Source of the DNA: Hydrangea macrophylla | Taxonomy: Eukaryota > Streptophyta > Magnoliopsida > Cornales > Hydrangeaceae | Direction: 5' to 3' | Assembly: GCA_033977485.1 (NCBI GenBank) | Contig: CM066989.1 | Location: 95,623,887 to 95,687,886 of the forward strand | DNA length: 64,000 nt | Shown here: piece after piece, positions 43,647 to 56,222 of the stretch | Numbering within the stretch: the stretch's first letter is position 1 | Layout: the number at the start of each line of letters is the position of its first letter | Program-made: the position numbers and the translations under genes | Notes under the pieces: model-generated | Database searches by the model: none | Told to the model about the DNA's origin: nothing | The model's input: only the letters and a program-made list of their open reading frames with translations

Positions 43647-43843
43647 AAAGGTGCACATATTTGCATCCACCACCCAATTTGGTTACTTTAAGAGGATGAA
43701 TACCATGACCAAAAATCTTCTGAGAGTCATGACAGTAAATAAGCAGAGGTTTTTTATACTTTGTTCTGCAAGAGGTTTTTTTTTTTTTTTTTTTTTCATT
43801 TTATTTTTTTAAAGGCACCTTGTGTGAATATTAATTATGTTTT

Positions 43844-45494
43844 TGTTTGTTGTAATTACGGTTCGGGCGTACCAGAGCCTTGTTAGGTAGACCCAAACTA
43901 ATAACACAAAATTTTCTAAATCACTTGTGTGAGTGATACACAAGGCTTTATGAAAATCTGACTTCTAACATGCGATTGTGTGAGGTGAGTAGGAAAGTAC
44001 CCTCACCAAAAGTCCCTAGACAGTGCTGAAGCGCACAAGCCTAGCAAGTGATGAACACAAGCAAGAGAAATTAAATAAAAAGAGCATTTTTATTTAATTG
44101 GGAAGAAAAGAGAAATTACAAGGATGTAATTATAACTAATAAAGCCTAGGAAAATAAAAAGAATGCTAGGAGTGCTATTTACAATGCATTGGGATGCTTT
44201 TGTCGAAGAGGCGCGGGGTGAATTGATAGCTTGGCCTGCCTGTTGATTTATAGCGGCCATGGAAGTCTTCTAGATAAGGTAGGAAATCTTATGAGAATCA
44301 TTATCTGGTAAAAAATACTAGTTTATTTCCATAAACTGATCTTGACTCCCATAATTATCTGATATAATATATATGCATATATACATATATATATATTGAA
44401 TCTGGTCCACATGTTGACTTGATTCGGCTTGCTTCCCCTCCAAGCAAAAGATATATTTCCAAATGTGATAACATTATCTCCCAAAAATACTGATAATATA
44501 TTGCCTTATCAGATAATATCTTGAAATATAATCTTGATAATATATGAAAAATTATCCTTTCATATGTGATAATATCTTCCCAAATTTGATAATATTTTGA
44601 ATATTATCCTGTCATATCTTGATAATATTTGACGTTATCTTTTCCATAAGTGATATTCCTTCCTAAATCTGATAACGTAAATATTATCACATTGAGGGTT
44701 TGTAGGAATTGACTCTTGCCATAATGGCCAAATCTGTATCAACTTCTAAATTGGCAGAATGGCTTGCCAATCAAGGAGTCCGATGAAACCATAGCTTAGG
44801 CTGTGTTGATGATGAGGTGGCAGTTTGAACTTAAAATACCGTCTTTAAGTGAAAAACTTGCTGAGTTAACCATTCTGCTACACCAACCTCTTCTTACTTG
44901 ACATCGGGCTTGTACAACTAGGCCATGAAGTGAGAGCTCGAACATCCTGATAACTACGCATTAACCTACTCGGGCATGATTAACCAAAATTCCATGGCAC
45001 CTTGTCATGGTCACCAACTCCTTGATAACTCCTAATCGGACAAGAGGTACACTCCTGCAGCCCGATTAAAACAACTTGATGGCCAACTTGATGGAGTAAA
45101 TTCAATGGAAGCCCGATAGCATTGAACTGCCAAACAAGGCCTAGGCCGGATTGAATTTGGTAAGTCCGATCTCATGGTGAGTCCGAGTGAGCAAAGGAGC
45201 TAGCCCGATGGCGATGCAATACAGCCATATTGAAGCAGGGTCCACTTTGTGTAGCAGCCCGATGAAATGGTGATGATCCCGATAGAATGAGCCCGATCAA
45301 ATAATGATCAGCCCGATGGCATGGTGGTCAGTCCGATTAAGCAAAGGTGCTAGCCCGACTGTAATAAGCCCGATCAACTTTTGAAGTAACCACTAAGCCA
45401 TTAATTTTTCCATCGGTCTCATGAATCCGATTAAAATATTTCAATCGGCCTCTACCAACTTTGATTTAAAAAATGTATTTTTTAGGTGCAAACA
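43844..45494 (-). repeat. LTR1 (3' LTR of the element in copy 1)
   Basis: 1,651 bp. Minus-strand TATAAA at 44247-44252 and an AATAAA-containing A/T stretch near 44090. U3 carries a GATAATAT-rich cluster (44480-44695) and a CCGAT-rich cluster (45050-45440). Confidence 0.92.
44247..44252 (-). promoter_or_regulatory. TATA box of LTR1
   Basis: CTATAAATC context on the minus strand; conserved in all eight LTR copies. Confidence 0.5.
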
Positions 45495-45509
45495 ATTGCC
45501 CCCCTGGCC
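45495..45509 (-). other. Polypurine tract of the copy-1 element
   Basis: GGCCAGGGGGGCAAT on the minus strand, directly before the 3' LTR start TGTTTGC. Repeated at 62824-62838 in copy 7. Confidence 0.65.
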
Positions 45510-46337
45510 GTTTAAAATAAAAACAAGTGAAATTTTGAATGGCCATGTTTGTCTAGAGACCGATTACCTTTTAACTGATATCGGCCTTGGTCATGAGACC
45601 GTTTGACACCTCACGTTGTATCTTGACTGAGACATGTAGTTACTCTGGAACAACCTCATATAATCGGGCTCCACCACAACTGTTACACACTTTTGAAAGT
45701 ACACCATCGACCTCTATGTCCGATTCAGCATCCTAAGCATCCTTCTAGCATTACTTATTATTATTATTCCTGCTTTCGGTCTTGTGAGTCCGAATAGCAC
45801 TATTGATTGAATTAATTCAGTCCGGTCTTCAGTACCTTTTCAGTCTTTTGATAGTACCATTGTTGTAAAAATAACCACCAAATAACCGTAAGTTTTTGGT
45901 GACATCCATACAGCCAACATGGATGTAAATCAACCCAAGCCAAATAATTAATTGGCTTAAAATGGAGAATATAATCGGTCACTATTACAAGACCGAAAAA
46001 ATTAAACAATTCCTTGAGGCTGAATTTCCTCAAAGGAACATGTTCAACAACTTCATGGACCGATTTAATTTCAATCGGTCTCTGCGAAGCTTGCCCCACG
46101 ACCCCTCGAGCCCTTCATCGTCGATTTCTTCGTCAATAATGGGGTCTTCATCATCGTCCTCCTCATCACTAGGAGGCTCTATGGCCAATACACGATCACT
46201 CGGCCTGTCACACTCTTCTTTTTCGACCTCAACAGAATTTTGAGGCTCATCTTGAATTTGCCCCCCGGGTCCTTCATCGCCGTCTTCAACATCAGGGAGG
46301 GGCTCTATGGCCGAAATAAGATCCTTTGGCTCTTTAT

Positions 46338-46901
46338 TTATTTTTTTGTCGTCTTGCCCCCCGAGTGGCTTGGACAGCGTGGAATCAGGATGACCAGAGA
46401 CATCGGTCTCTTGATTTGTCGTGATAACCGTTGAAATTTTAGAAGTTTAAGTTGAAGAGCGATATCATTAAGGACACTACTACGGCTTTCTCGAGCAGCA
46501 ACCGATTCGTTTTGTTCTTCAACCTGCAAATCTGATAAGCCGATTGGTTTTTGCTTCCAACCACCATCTAGCAACTCAACCCGAGACATGAAAGAGTTTC
46601 CATTGGGGGGTGGACAGTCAGCTCCACTCGCTTGAAGGTGGCCGATACCTTGGGTAAAGTACTTAACATCGGCCTCAAAACACCAGATCTTTTCGTAAAG
46701 ATCATGGATGGCAGAATCATATGGGGCTACAATGGCATGCCGATTTGGGTACTGCGGATCCCAAGGCTTGTCCCATAAAGCCTTGTAAGCAGCAAATTTA
46801 TCGTTTTTGAGACGATTAATCTCTTGTTGAAGATGGCTGATTGATTCATTACACCAACCAATTTGGGTGTAGTAGAATTGCAACCATGCTTCGGTGAACA
46901 T
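46338..46901 (-). CDS. Gag-position ORF of the non-autonomous element (187 aa)
   Basis: Starts at ATG 46901, 17 bases after the primer-type site (MFTEAWLQFYYTQIGW). Charged and helical with probable coiled coils (ISHLQQEINRLKND, about residues 21-34); rich in Trp and Tyr early on. I recognise no gag domain or zinc knuckle. Compared with the second copy (62839-64000), this one lacks 16 bases near 46434. That shifts the frame so that it ends after 187 codons instead of running into an acidic Asp/Glu-rich tail (about 46100-46370). The Ser-rich plus-strand frames over that tail are its antisense. It may be a structural protein or a decayed remnant. Confidence 0.5.
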   Translation of the reverse strand: MFTEAWLQFYYTQIGWCNESISHLQQEINRLKNDKFAAYKALWDKPWDPQYPNRHAIVAPYDSAIHDLYEKIWCFEADVKYFTQGIGHLQASGADCPPPNGNSFMSRVELLDGGWKQKPIGLSDLQVEEQNESVAARESRSSVLNDIALQLKLLKFQRLSRQIKRPMSLVILIPRCPSHSGGKTTKK

Positions 46902-46917
46902 GATTCATCACTCGACG

Positions 46918-46935
46918 GTCCCACCGGACGTGCCA
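46918..46935 (-). other. Primer-binding site of the copy-1 element
   Basis: TGGCACGTCCGGTGGGAC on the minus strand, three bases after the 5' LTR end. Starts with the TGG expected for a tRNA 3' end; tRNA not identified. Confidence 0.65.
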
Positions 46936-46938
46936 AAT

Positions 46939-48579
46939 TGTTTGCTGTAATTACAGTTCGGGCGTGCCAGAGCCTTGTTAGGTAGACCCAAACTAATAAC
47001 ACAAAATTTCCTAAATCACTTGTGTGAGTGATACACAAGGCTTTATGAAAATCTGACTTCTAACATGCGATTGTGTGAGGTGAGTAGGAAAGTACCCTCA
47101 CCAAAAGTCCCTAGACAGTGCTGAAGCGCACAAGCCTAGAAAGTGATGAACACAATCAAGAGAAATTAAATAAAAAGAGCATTTTTATTTAATTGGGAAG
47201 AAAAGAGAAATTACAAGGATGTAATTATAACTAATAAAGACTAGGAAAATAAAAAGAATGCTAGGAGCGCTATTTAGAATGCATTGGGATGCTTTTGTCG
47301 AAGAGACGCGGGGTGAATTGATAGCTTGGCCTGCCTGTTGATTTATAGCGGCCATGGAGGTCTTCTAGATAAGGTAGGAAATCTTATGAGAATCATTATC
47401 TGGTAAAAAATACCAGTTTATTTCCATAAACTGATCTTGACTCCCAAAATTATCTGATATAATATATATGCATATATGCATATATATATATATATTGAAT
47501 CTGGTCCCCATGTTGACTTGAATCGGCTTGCTTCCCCTCCAAGCAAAAAATATACTTCTAAATGTGATAACATTATCTCCCAAAAATACGGATAATATAT
47601 TGCCTTATCAGATAATATCTTGAAATATAATCTTGATAATATATGAAAAATTATCCTTTCATATGTGATAATATCTTCCCAAATTTGATAATATTTTGAA
47701 TATTATCCTGCCATATCTTGATAATATTTGACGTTATCTTTTCCATAAGTGATATTCCTTCCTAAATCTGATAACGTAAATATTATCACATTGAGGGTTT
47801 GTAGGAATTGACTCTTGCCATAATGGCCAAATCTGTATCAACTTCTAAACTGGCAGAATGGCTTGCCAATCAAGCAGTCCGATGAAACCATAGCTTAGGC
47901 TGTGTTGATGATGAGGTGGCAGTTTGAACTAAAAATACCGTCTTTAAGTGGAAAACTTGCTGAGTTAACCATTCTGCTACACCAACCTCTTATTACTTGA
48001 TATCGGGCTTGTGCAACTAGGCCATGAAGTGAGAGCTCGAACATCCTGATAACTACGCATTAACCTACTCGGGCATGATTAACCAAAATTCCACGGCACC
48101 TTGTCATGGTCACCAACTCCTTGATAATTCCTAATCGGACAAGAGGTACACTCCTGCAGCCCGATTAAAACAACTTGATGGCCGGCTTGATGGAGTAAAT
48201 TCAATGGAAGCCCGATAGCATTGAACTGCCAAACAAGGCCTAGGCCGGATTGAATTTGGTAAGTCCGATCTCATGGTGAGTCCGAGTGAGCAAAGGAGCT
48301 AGCCCGATGGCGATGCAATACAGCCATATTGAAGCAGGGTCCACTTTGTGTAGCAGCCCGATGAAATGGTGATGAGCCCGATGAAATAATGATCACCTCG
48401 ATGGCATGGTGGTCAGTCCGATTAAGCAAAGGTGCTAGCCCGACTGTAATAAGCCCGATCAACTTTTGAAGTAACCAATAAGCCATTAATTTTGCCATCG
48501 GTCTCATGAGTCCGATTAAAATATTTCAATCGACCTCTACCAACTTTGATTTAAAAAATGTATTTTTTAAGTGCAAACA
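46939..48579 (-). repeat. LTR2 (5' LTR of the element in copy 1)
   Basis: 1,641 bp. Its plus-strand left part resembles LTR1; its right part resembles the solo LTRs of copies 2-6. Confidence 0.92.
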
Positions 48580-48589
48580 GTTTTCACAG

Positions 48590-48900
48590 GTACTTGAGCA
48601 CTTCCTTTTGCCGGACCATCTTCAGTATACCCCTACTATTGGTAAACATCTCCCAAGCTCGTCTCCTTTTTTTTTTAATATAGAAATGTACCTTGTAGAA
48701 GCATTGTTCTCTGTATTGCACGAATATTGTATTTTTCTTGCAGCAATTACAGAGCGACACATTATTCAGCACTCCGGAGAATACCTTTGGGCTCGCAGTC
48801 TAAAAGTGAATAAACCCTTTTGAAGCACCCCAAAGTGACTCCAAAGAATGATTACCTTTGGGTTTAGCCCTCCCAAAGCGTACCAGAGTCTTCGGCCCTT
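48590..48900 (+). other. Candidate host exons in the array flank
   Basis: TTTTCACAG is followed by an open stretch (48590-48641: VLEHFLLPDHLQYTPTI), a GTAAAC donor, a T-rich 102-nt intron-like stretch ending TTTTTCTTGCAG (48743), and a second open stretch (ITERHIIQHSGEY). Phases agree. I cannot name the gene. Repeated in copies 2-6 near 50962, 53328, 55697, 58068 and 60456. Probably a gene fragment. Confidence 0.3.
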
Positions 48901-49110
48901 CGGAGAATACCTTTGGGCAGAGCAACCCCAGAGTGGATAATACCTTTGGGCTGAGCACCCAGAAGTGACTCCGAAGATTATGAAATACATTTGAGATTCA
49001 CCCTCTCAAATTGTATCAGAGTCTTCGGCCCTTCAGAGAATACCTTCGGGCAGAGCTCCCCCAGAGTGGATAATACCTTTGGGGTGAGCACCCAGAAGTG
49101 ACTCTGAGGA
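48889..49110. repeat. About 129-bp imperfect direct repeats in the flank
   Basis: AGAGTCTTCGGCCCTTC recurs at 48889 and 49018 with GAATACCTTTGGGC and CACCCAGAAGTGACTC motifs. Present in every array copy. Confidence 0.65.
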
Positions 49111-49115
49111 TTATA

Positions 49116-51487
49116 AAAGGTGCACATATTTGCATCCACCACCCAATTTGGTTACTTTAAGAGGATGAATACCATGACCAAAAATCTCCTGAGAGTCATG
49201 ACAGTAAATAAGCAGAGGTTTTTAATACTTTGTCCTGCATGAGGTTTTTTTTTATTTTTTTTAATTTTTTTTTTAAAAGGCACCTTGTGTGAATATTAAC
49301 TATGTTTTTGTTTGCTGTAATTACGGTTCGGGCGTACCAGAGCCTTGTTAGGTAGACCCAAACTAATAACACAAAATTTTCTAAATCACTTGTGTGAGTG
49401 ATACACAATGCTTTATGAAAATCTGACTTCTAACATGCGATTGTGTGAGGTGAGTAGGAAAGTACCCTCACCAAAAGTCCCTAGACAGTGCTGAAGCGCA
49501 CAAGCCTAGCAAGTGATGAACACAAGCAAGAGAAATTAAATAAAAAGAGTATTTTTATTTAAATGGGAAGAAAAGAGAAATTACAAGGATGTAATTATAA
49601 CTAATAAAGCCTAGGAAAATAAAAAGAATGCTAGGAGCGCTGTTTAGAATGCATTGGGATGCTTTTGTCGAAGAGACGCGGGGTGAATTGATAGCTTGGC
49701 CTGCCTGTTGATTTATAGCGGCCATGGAGGTCTTCTAGATAAGGTAAGAAATCTTATGAGAATCATTATCTGGTAAAAAATACCAGTTTATTTCCATAAA
49801 CTGATCTTGACTCCCAAAATTATCTGATATAATATATATGCATATATACATATATATATATATATATTGAATCTGGTCCCCATGTTGACTTGATTCGGCT
49901 TGCTTCCCCTCCAAGCAAAAGATATATTTCCAAATGTGATAACATTATCTCCCAAAAATACTGATAATATATTGCCTTATCAGATAATATCTTGAAATAT
50001 AATCTTGATAATATATGAAAAATTATCCTTTCATATGTGATAATATCTTCCCAAATTTGATAATATTTTGAATATTATCCTGCCATATCTTGATAATATT
50101 TGACGTTATCTTTTCCATAAGTGATATTCCTTCCTAAATCTGATAACGTAAATATTATCACATTGAGGGTTTGTAGGAATTGACTCTTGCCATAATGGCC
50201 AAATCTGTATCAACTTCTAAACTGGCAGAATGGCTTGCCAATCAAGCAGTCCGATGAAACCATAGCTTAGGCTGTGTTGATGATGAGGTGGCGGTTTGAA
50301 CTAAAAATACCGTCTTTAAGTGGAAAACTTGCTGAGTTAACCATTCTGCTACACCAACCTCTTATTACTTGATATCGGGCTTGTGCAACTAGGCCATGAA
50401 GTGAGAGCTCGAACATCCTGATAACTACGCATTAACCTACTCGGGCATGATTAACCAAAATTCCACGGCACCTTGTCATGGTCACCAACTCCTTGATAAT
50501 TCCTAATCGGACAAGAGGTACACTCCTGCAGCCCGATTAAAACAACTTGATGGCCGGCTTGATGGAGTAAATTCAATGGAAGCCCGATAGCATTGAACTG
50601 CCAAACAAGGCCTAGGCCGGATTGAATTTGGTAAGTCCGATCTCATGGTGAGTCCGAGTGAGCAAAGGAGCTAGCCCGATGGCGATGCAATACAGCCATA
50701 TTGAAGCAGGGTCCACTTTGTGTAGCAGCCCGATGAAATGGTGATGAGCCCGATGAAATAATGATCACCTCGATGGCATGGTGGTCAGTCCGATTAAGCA
50801 AAGGTGCTAGCTCGACTGTAATAAGCCCGATCAACTTTTGAAGTAACCAATAAGCCATTAATTTTGCCATCGGTCTCATGAGTCCGATTAAAATATTTCA
50901 ATCGACCTCTACCAACTTTGATTTAAAAAATGTATTTTTTAAGTGCAAACAGTTTTCACAGGTACTTGAGCACTTCCTTTTGCCGGACCATCTTCAGTAT
51001 ACCCCTACTATTGGTAAACATCTCCCAAGCTCGTCTCCTTTTTTTTTTAATATAGAAATGTACCTTGTAGAAGCATTGTTCTCTGTATTGCACGAATATT
51101 GTATTTTTCTTGCAGCAATTACAGAGCGACACATTATTCAGCACTCCGGAGAATACCTTTGGGCTCGCAGTCTAAAAGTGAATAAACCCTTTTGAAGCAC
51201 CCCAAAGTGACTCCAAAGAATGATTACCTTTGGGTTTAGCCCTCCCAAAGCGTACCAGAGTCTTCGGCCCTTCGGAGAATACCTTTGGGCAGAGCTCCCC
51301 CAGAGTGGATAATACCTTTGGGCTGAGCACCCAGAAGTGACTCCGAAGATTATGAAATACATTTGAGATTCACCCTCTCAAATTGTATCAGAGTCTTCGG
51401 CCCTTCAGAGAATACCTTCGGGCAGAGCTCCCCCAGAGTGGATAATACCTTTGGGGTGAGCACCCAGAAGTGACTCTGAGGATTATA
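49116..51487. repeat. Array copy 2 (2,372 bp, solo LTR)
   Basis: Left flank, solo LTR3 (49309-50951), right flank. GTTTT target duplication on both sides (49304-49308 and 50952-50956). Confidence 0.92.
49309..50951 (-). mobile_element. Solo LTR3
   Basis: 1,643 bp, TGTTTGC to GCAAACA, flanked by GTTTT; no internal region. Confidence 0.92.
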
Positions 51488-53853
51488 AAAGGTGCACATA
51501 TTTGCATCCACCACCCAATTTGGTTACTTTAAGAGGATGAATACCATGACCAAAAATCTCCTGAGAGTCATGACAGTAAATAAGCAGAGGTTTTTAATAC
51601 TTTGTCCTGCATGAGGTTTTTTTTTATTTTTTTTAATTTTTTTTTTTAAAGGCACCTTGTGTGAATATTAACTATGTTTTTGTTTGCTGTAACTACGGTT
51701 CGGGCGTACCAGAGCCTTGTTAGGTAGACCCAAACTAATAACACAAAATTTTCTAAATCACTTGTGTGAGTGATACACAATGCTTTATGAAAATCTGACT
51801 TCTAACATGCGATTGTGTGAGGTGAGTAGGAAAGTACCCTCACCAAAAGTCCCTAGACAGTGCTGAAGCGCACAAGCCTAGCAAGTGATGAACACAAGCA
51901 AGAGAAATTAAATAAAAAGAGTATTTTTATTTAAATGGGAAGAAAAGAGAAATTACAAGGATGTAATTATAACTAATAAAGCCTAGGAAAATAAAAAGAA
52001 TGCTAGGAGCGCTGTTTAGAATGCATTGGGATGCTTTTGTCGAAGAGACGCGGGGTGAATTGATAGCTTGGCCTGCCTGTTGATTTATAGCGGCCATGGA
52101 GGTCTTCTAGATAAGGTAAGAAATCTTATGAGAATCATTATCTGGTAAAAAATACCAGTTTATTTCCATAAACTGATCTTGACTCCCAAAATTATCTGAT
52201 ATAATATATATGCATATATACATATATATATATTGAATCTGGTCCCCATGTTGACTTGATTCGGCTTGCTTCCCCTCCAAGCAAAAGATATATTTCCAAA
52301 TGTGATAACATTATCTCCCAAAAATACTGATAATATATTGCCTTATCAGATAATATCTTGAAATATAATCTTGATAATATATGAAAAATTATCCTTTCAT
52401 ATGTGATAATATCTTCCCAAATTTGATAATATTTTGAATATTATCCTGCCATATCTTGATAATATTTGACGTTATCTTTTCCATAAGTGATATTCCTTCC
52501 TAAATCTGATAACGTAAATATTATCACATTGAGGGTTTGTAGGAATTGACTCTTGCCATAATGGCCAAATCTGTATCAACTTCTAAACTGGCAGAATGGC
52601 TTGCCAATCAAGCAGTCCGATGAAACCATAGCTTAGGCTGTGTTGATGATGAGGTGGCGGTTTGAACTAAAAATACCGTCTTTAAGTGGAAAACTTGCTG
52701 AGTTAACCATTCTGCTACACCAACCTCTTATTACTTGATATCGGGCTTGTGCAACTAGGCCATGAAGTGAGAGCTCGAACATCCTGATAACTACGCATTA
52801 ACCTACTCGGGCATGATTAACCAAAATTCCACGGCACCTTGTCATGGTCACCAACTCCTTGATAATTCCTAATCGGACAAGAGGTACACTCCTGCAGCCC
52901 GATTAAAACAACTTGATGGCCGGCTTGATGGAGTAAATTCAATGGAAGCCCGATAGCATTGAACTGCCAAACAAGGCCTAGGCCGGATTGAATTTGGTAA
53001 GTCCGATCTCATGGTGAGTCCGAGTGAGCAAAGGAGCTAGCCCGATGGCGATGCAATACAGCCATATTGAAGCAGGGTCCACTTTGTGTAGCAGCCCGAT
53101 GAAATGGTGATGAGCCCGATGAAATAATGATCACCTCGATGGCATGGTGGTCAGTCCGATTAAGCAAAGGTGCTAGCCCGACTGTAATAAGCCCGATCAA
53201 CTTTTGAAGTAACCAATAAGCCATTAATTTTGCCATCGGTCTCATGAGTCCGATTAAAATATTTCAATCGACCTCTACCAACTTTGATTTAAAAAATGTA
53301 TTTTTTAAGTGCAAACAGTTTTCACAGGTACTTGAGCACTTCCTTTTGCCGGACCATCTTCAGTATACCCCTACTATTGGTAAACATCTCCCAAGCTCGT
53401 CTCCTTTTTTTTTTAATATAGAAATGTACCTTGTAGAAGCATTGTTCTCTGTATTGCACGAATATTGTATTTTTCTTGCAGCAATTACAGAGCGACACAT
53501 TATTCAGCACTCCGGAGAATACCTTTGGGCTCGCAGTCTAAAAGTGAATAAACCCTTTTGAAGCACCCCAAAGTGACTCCAAAGAATGATTACCTTTGGG
53601 TTTAGCCCTCCCAAAGCGTACCAGAGTCTTCGGCCCTTCGGAGAATACCTTTGGGCAGAGCTCCCCCAGAGTGGATAATACCTTTGGGCTGAGCACCCAG
53701 AAGTGACTCCGAAGATTATGAAATACATTTGAGATTCACCCTCTCAAATTGTATCAGAGTCTTCGGCCCATCAGAGAATACCTTCGGGCAGAGCTCCCCC
53801 AGAGTGGATAATACCTTTGGGGTGAGCACCCAGAAGTGACTCTGAGGATTATA
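51488..53853. repeat. Array copy 3 (2,366 bp, solo LTR)
   Basis: Same organisation as copy 2 and nearly identical to it; differs in the length of an AT microsatellite near 52210. Confidence 0.92.
51681..53317 (-). mobile_element. Solo LTR4
   Basis: 1,637 bp with GTTTT flanks (51676-51680 and 53318-53322). Confidence 0.92.
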
Positions 53854-56222
53854 AAAGGTGCACATATTTGCATCCACCACCCAATTTGGTTACTTTAAGA
53901 GGATGAATACCATGACCAAAAATCTCCTGAGAGTCATGACAGTAAATAAGCAGAGGTTTTTAATACTTTGTCCTGCATGAGGTTTTTTTTTATTTTTTTT
54001 AATTTTTTTTTTTAAAAGGCACCTTGTGTGAATATTAACTATGTTTTTGTTTGCTGTAATTACGGTTCGGGCGTACAAGAGCCTTGTTAGGTAGACCCAA
54101 ACTAATAACACAAAATTTTCTAAATCACTTGTGTGAGTGATACACAATGCTTTATGAAAATCTGACTTCTAACATGCGATTGTGTGAGATGAGTAGGAAA
54201 GTACCCTCACCAAAAGTCCCTAGACAGTGCTGAAGCGCACAAGCCTAGCAAGTGATGAACACAAGCAAGAGAAATTAAATAAAAAGAGTATTTTTATTTA
54301 AATGGGAAGAAAAGAGAAATTACAAGGATGTAATTATAACTAATAAAGCCTAGGAAAATAAAAAGAATGCTAGGAGCGCTGTTTAGAATGCATTGGGATG
54401 CTTTTGTCGAAGAGACGCGGGGTGAATTGATAGCTTGGCCTGCCTGTTGATTTATAGCGGCCATGGAGGTCTTCTAGATAAGGTAAGAAATCTTATGAGA
54501 ATCATTATCTGGTAAAAAATACCAGTTTATTTCCATAAACTGATCTTGACTCCCAAAATTATCTGATATAATATATATGCATATATACATATATATATAT
54601 ATTGAATCTGGTCCCCATGTTGACTTGATTCGGCTTGCTTCCCCTCCAAGCAAAAGATATATTTCCAAATGTGATAACATTATCTCCCAAAAATACTGAT
54701 AATATATTGCCTTATCAGATAATATCTTGAAATATAATCTTGATAATATATGAAAAATTATCCTTTCATATGTGATAATATCTTCCCAAATTTGATAATA
54801 TTTTGAATATTATCCTGCCATATCTTGATAATATTTGACGTTATCTTTTCCATAAGTGATATTCCTTCCTAAATCTGATAACGTAAATATTATCACATTG
54901 AGGGTTTGTAGGAATTGACTCTTGCCATAATGGCCAAATTTGTATCAACTTCTAAACTGGCAGAATGGCTTGCCAATCAAGCAGTCCGATGAAACCATAG
55001 CTTAGGCTGTGTTGATGATGAGGTGGCAGTTTGAACTAAAAATACCGTCTTTAAGTGGAAAACTTGCTGAGTTAACCATTCTGCTACACCAACCTCTTAT
55101 TACTTGATATCGGGCTTGTGCAACTAGGCCATGAAGTGAGAGCTCGAACATCCTGATAACTACGCATTAACCTACTCGGGCATGATTAACCAAAATTCCA
55201 CGGCACCTTGTCATGGTCACCAACTCCTTGATAATTCCTAATCGGACAAGAGGTACACTCCTGCAGCCCGATTAAAACAACTTGATGGCCGGCTTGATGG
55301 AGTAAATTCAATGGAAGCCCGATAGCATTGAACTGCCAAACAAGGCCTAGGCCGGATTGAATTTGGTAAGTCCGATCTCATGGTGAGTCCGAGTGAGCAA
55401 AGGAGCTAGCCCGATGGCGATGCAATACAGCCATATTGAAGCAGGGTCCACTTTGTGTAGCAGCCCGATGAAATGGTGATGAGCCCGATGAAATAATGAT
55501 CACCTCGATGGCATGGTGGTCAGTCCGATTAAGCAAAGGTGCTAGCCCGACTGTAATAAGCCCGATCAACTTTTGAAGTAACCAATAAGCCATTAATTTT
55601 GCCATCGGTCTCATGAGTCCGATTAAAATATTTCAATCGACCTCTACCAACTTTGATTTAAAAAATGTATTTTTTAAGTGCAAACAGTTTTCACAGGTAC
55701 TTGAGCACTTCCTTTTGCCGGACCATCTTCAGTATACCCCTACTATTGGTAAACATCTCCCAAGCTCGTCTCCTTTTTTTTTTAATATAGAAATGTACCT
55801 TGTAGAAGCATTGTTCTCTGTATTGCACGAATATTGTATTTTTCTTGCAGCAATTACAGAGCGACACATTATTCAGCACTCCGGAGAATACCTTTGGGCT
55901 CGCAGTCTAAAAGTGAATAAACCCTTTTGAAGCACCCCAAAGTGACTCCAAAGAATGATTACCTTTGGGTTTAGCCCTCCCAAAGCGTACCAGAGTCTTC
56001 GGCCCTTCGGAGAATACCTTTGGGCAGAGCTCCCCCAGAGTGGATAATACCTTTGGGCTGAGCACCCAGAAGTGACTCCGAAGATTATGAAATACATTTG
56101 AGATTCACCCTCTCAAATTGTATCAGAGTCTTCGGCCCTTCAGAGAATACCTTCGGGCAGAGCTCCCCCAGAGTGGATAATACCTTTGGGGTGAGCACCC
56201 AGAAGTGACTCTGAGGATTATA
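53854..56222. repeat. Array copy 4 (2,369 bp, solo LTR)
   Basis: As copy 3; shares GCGTACAAGAG with copy 5 where the other copies have GCGTACCAGAG, marking these two as closest relatives. Confidence 0.92.
54048..55686 (-). mobile_element. Solo LTR5
   Basis: 1,639 bp with GTTTT flanks. Confidence 0.92.

Larger units (their letters stand above)
43844..48579 (-). mobile_element. Complete non-autonomous LTR retrotransposon (4,736 bp)
   Basis: Minus orientation. LTRs 46939-48579 (5') and 43844-45494 (3') run TGTTTGC to GCAAACA, a 7-bp terminal inverted repeat (the 3' LTR has one change). Target duplication GTTTT at 43839-43843 and 48580-48584. A TTTGGCACGTCCGG primer-type site follows the 5' LTR, and a G-rich polypurine tract precedes the 3' LTR. 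The internal region is only 1,444 bp with one gag-position frame and no protease, RT or integrase, so it must move in trans. The two LTRs differ at many sites, so the insertion is not recent. Confidence 0.92.
43647..49115. repeat. Array copy 1: genomic segment with a full retrotransposon
   Basis: Left flank 43647-43843, complete element 43844-48579, right flank 48580-49115. The junction to copy 2 joins the right flank to the left flank at an AAA shared by both. Confidence 0.88.

Noticed and set aside
45962..46243. Ser-rich plus-strand frame (also 63346-63567)
   Set aside because: Poly-Ser here is the antisense of the Asp/Glu-rich tail of the minus-strand element ORF.
48506..48823. 105-codon plus-strand frame repeated in the array copies
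   Set aside because: It spans the LTR end, the target duplication and an intron-like stretch, so it cannot be a unit of its own.
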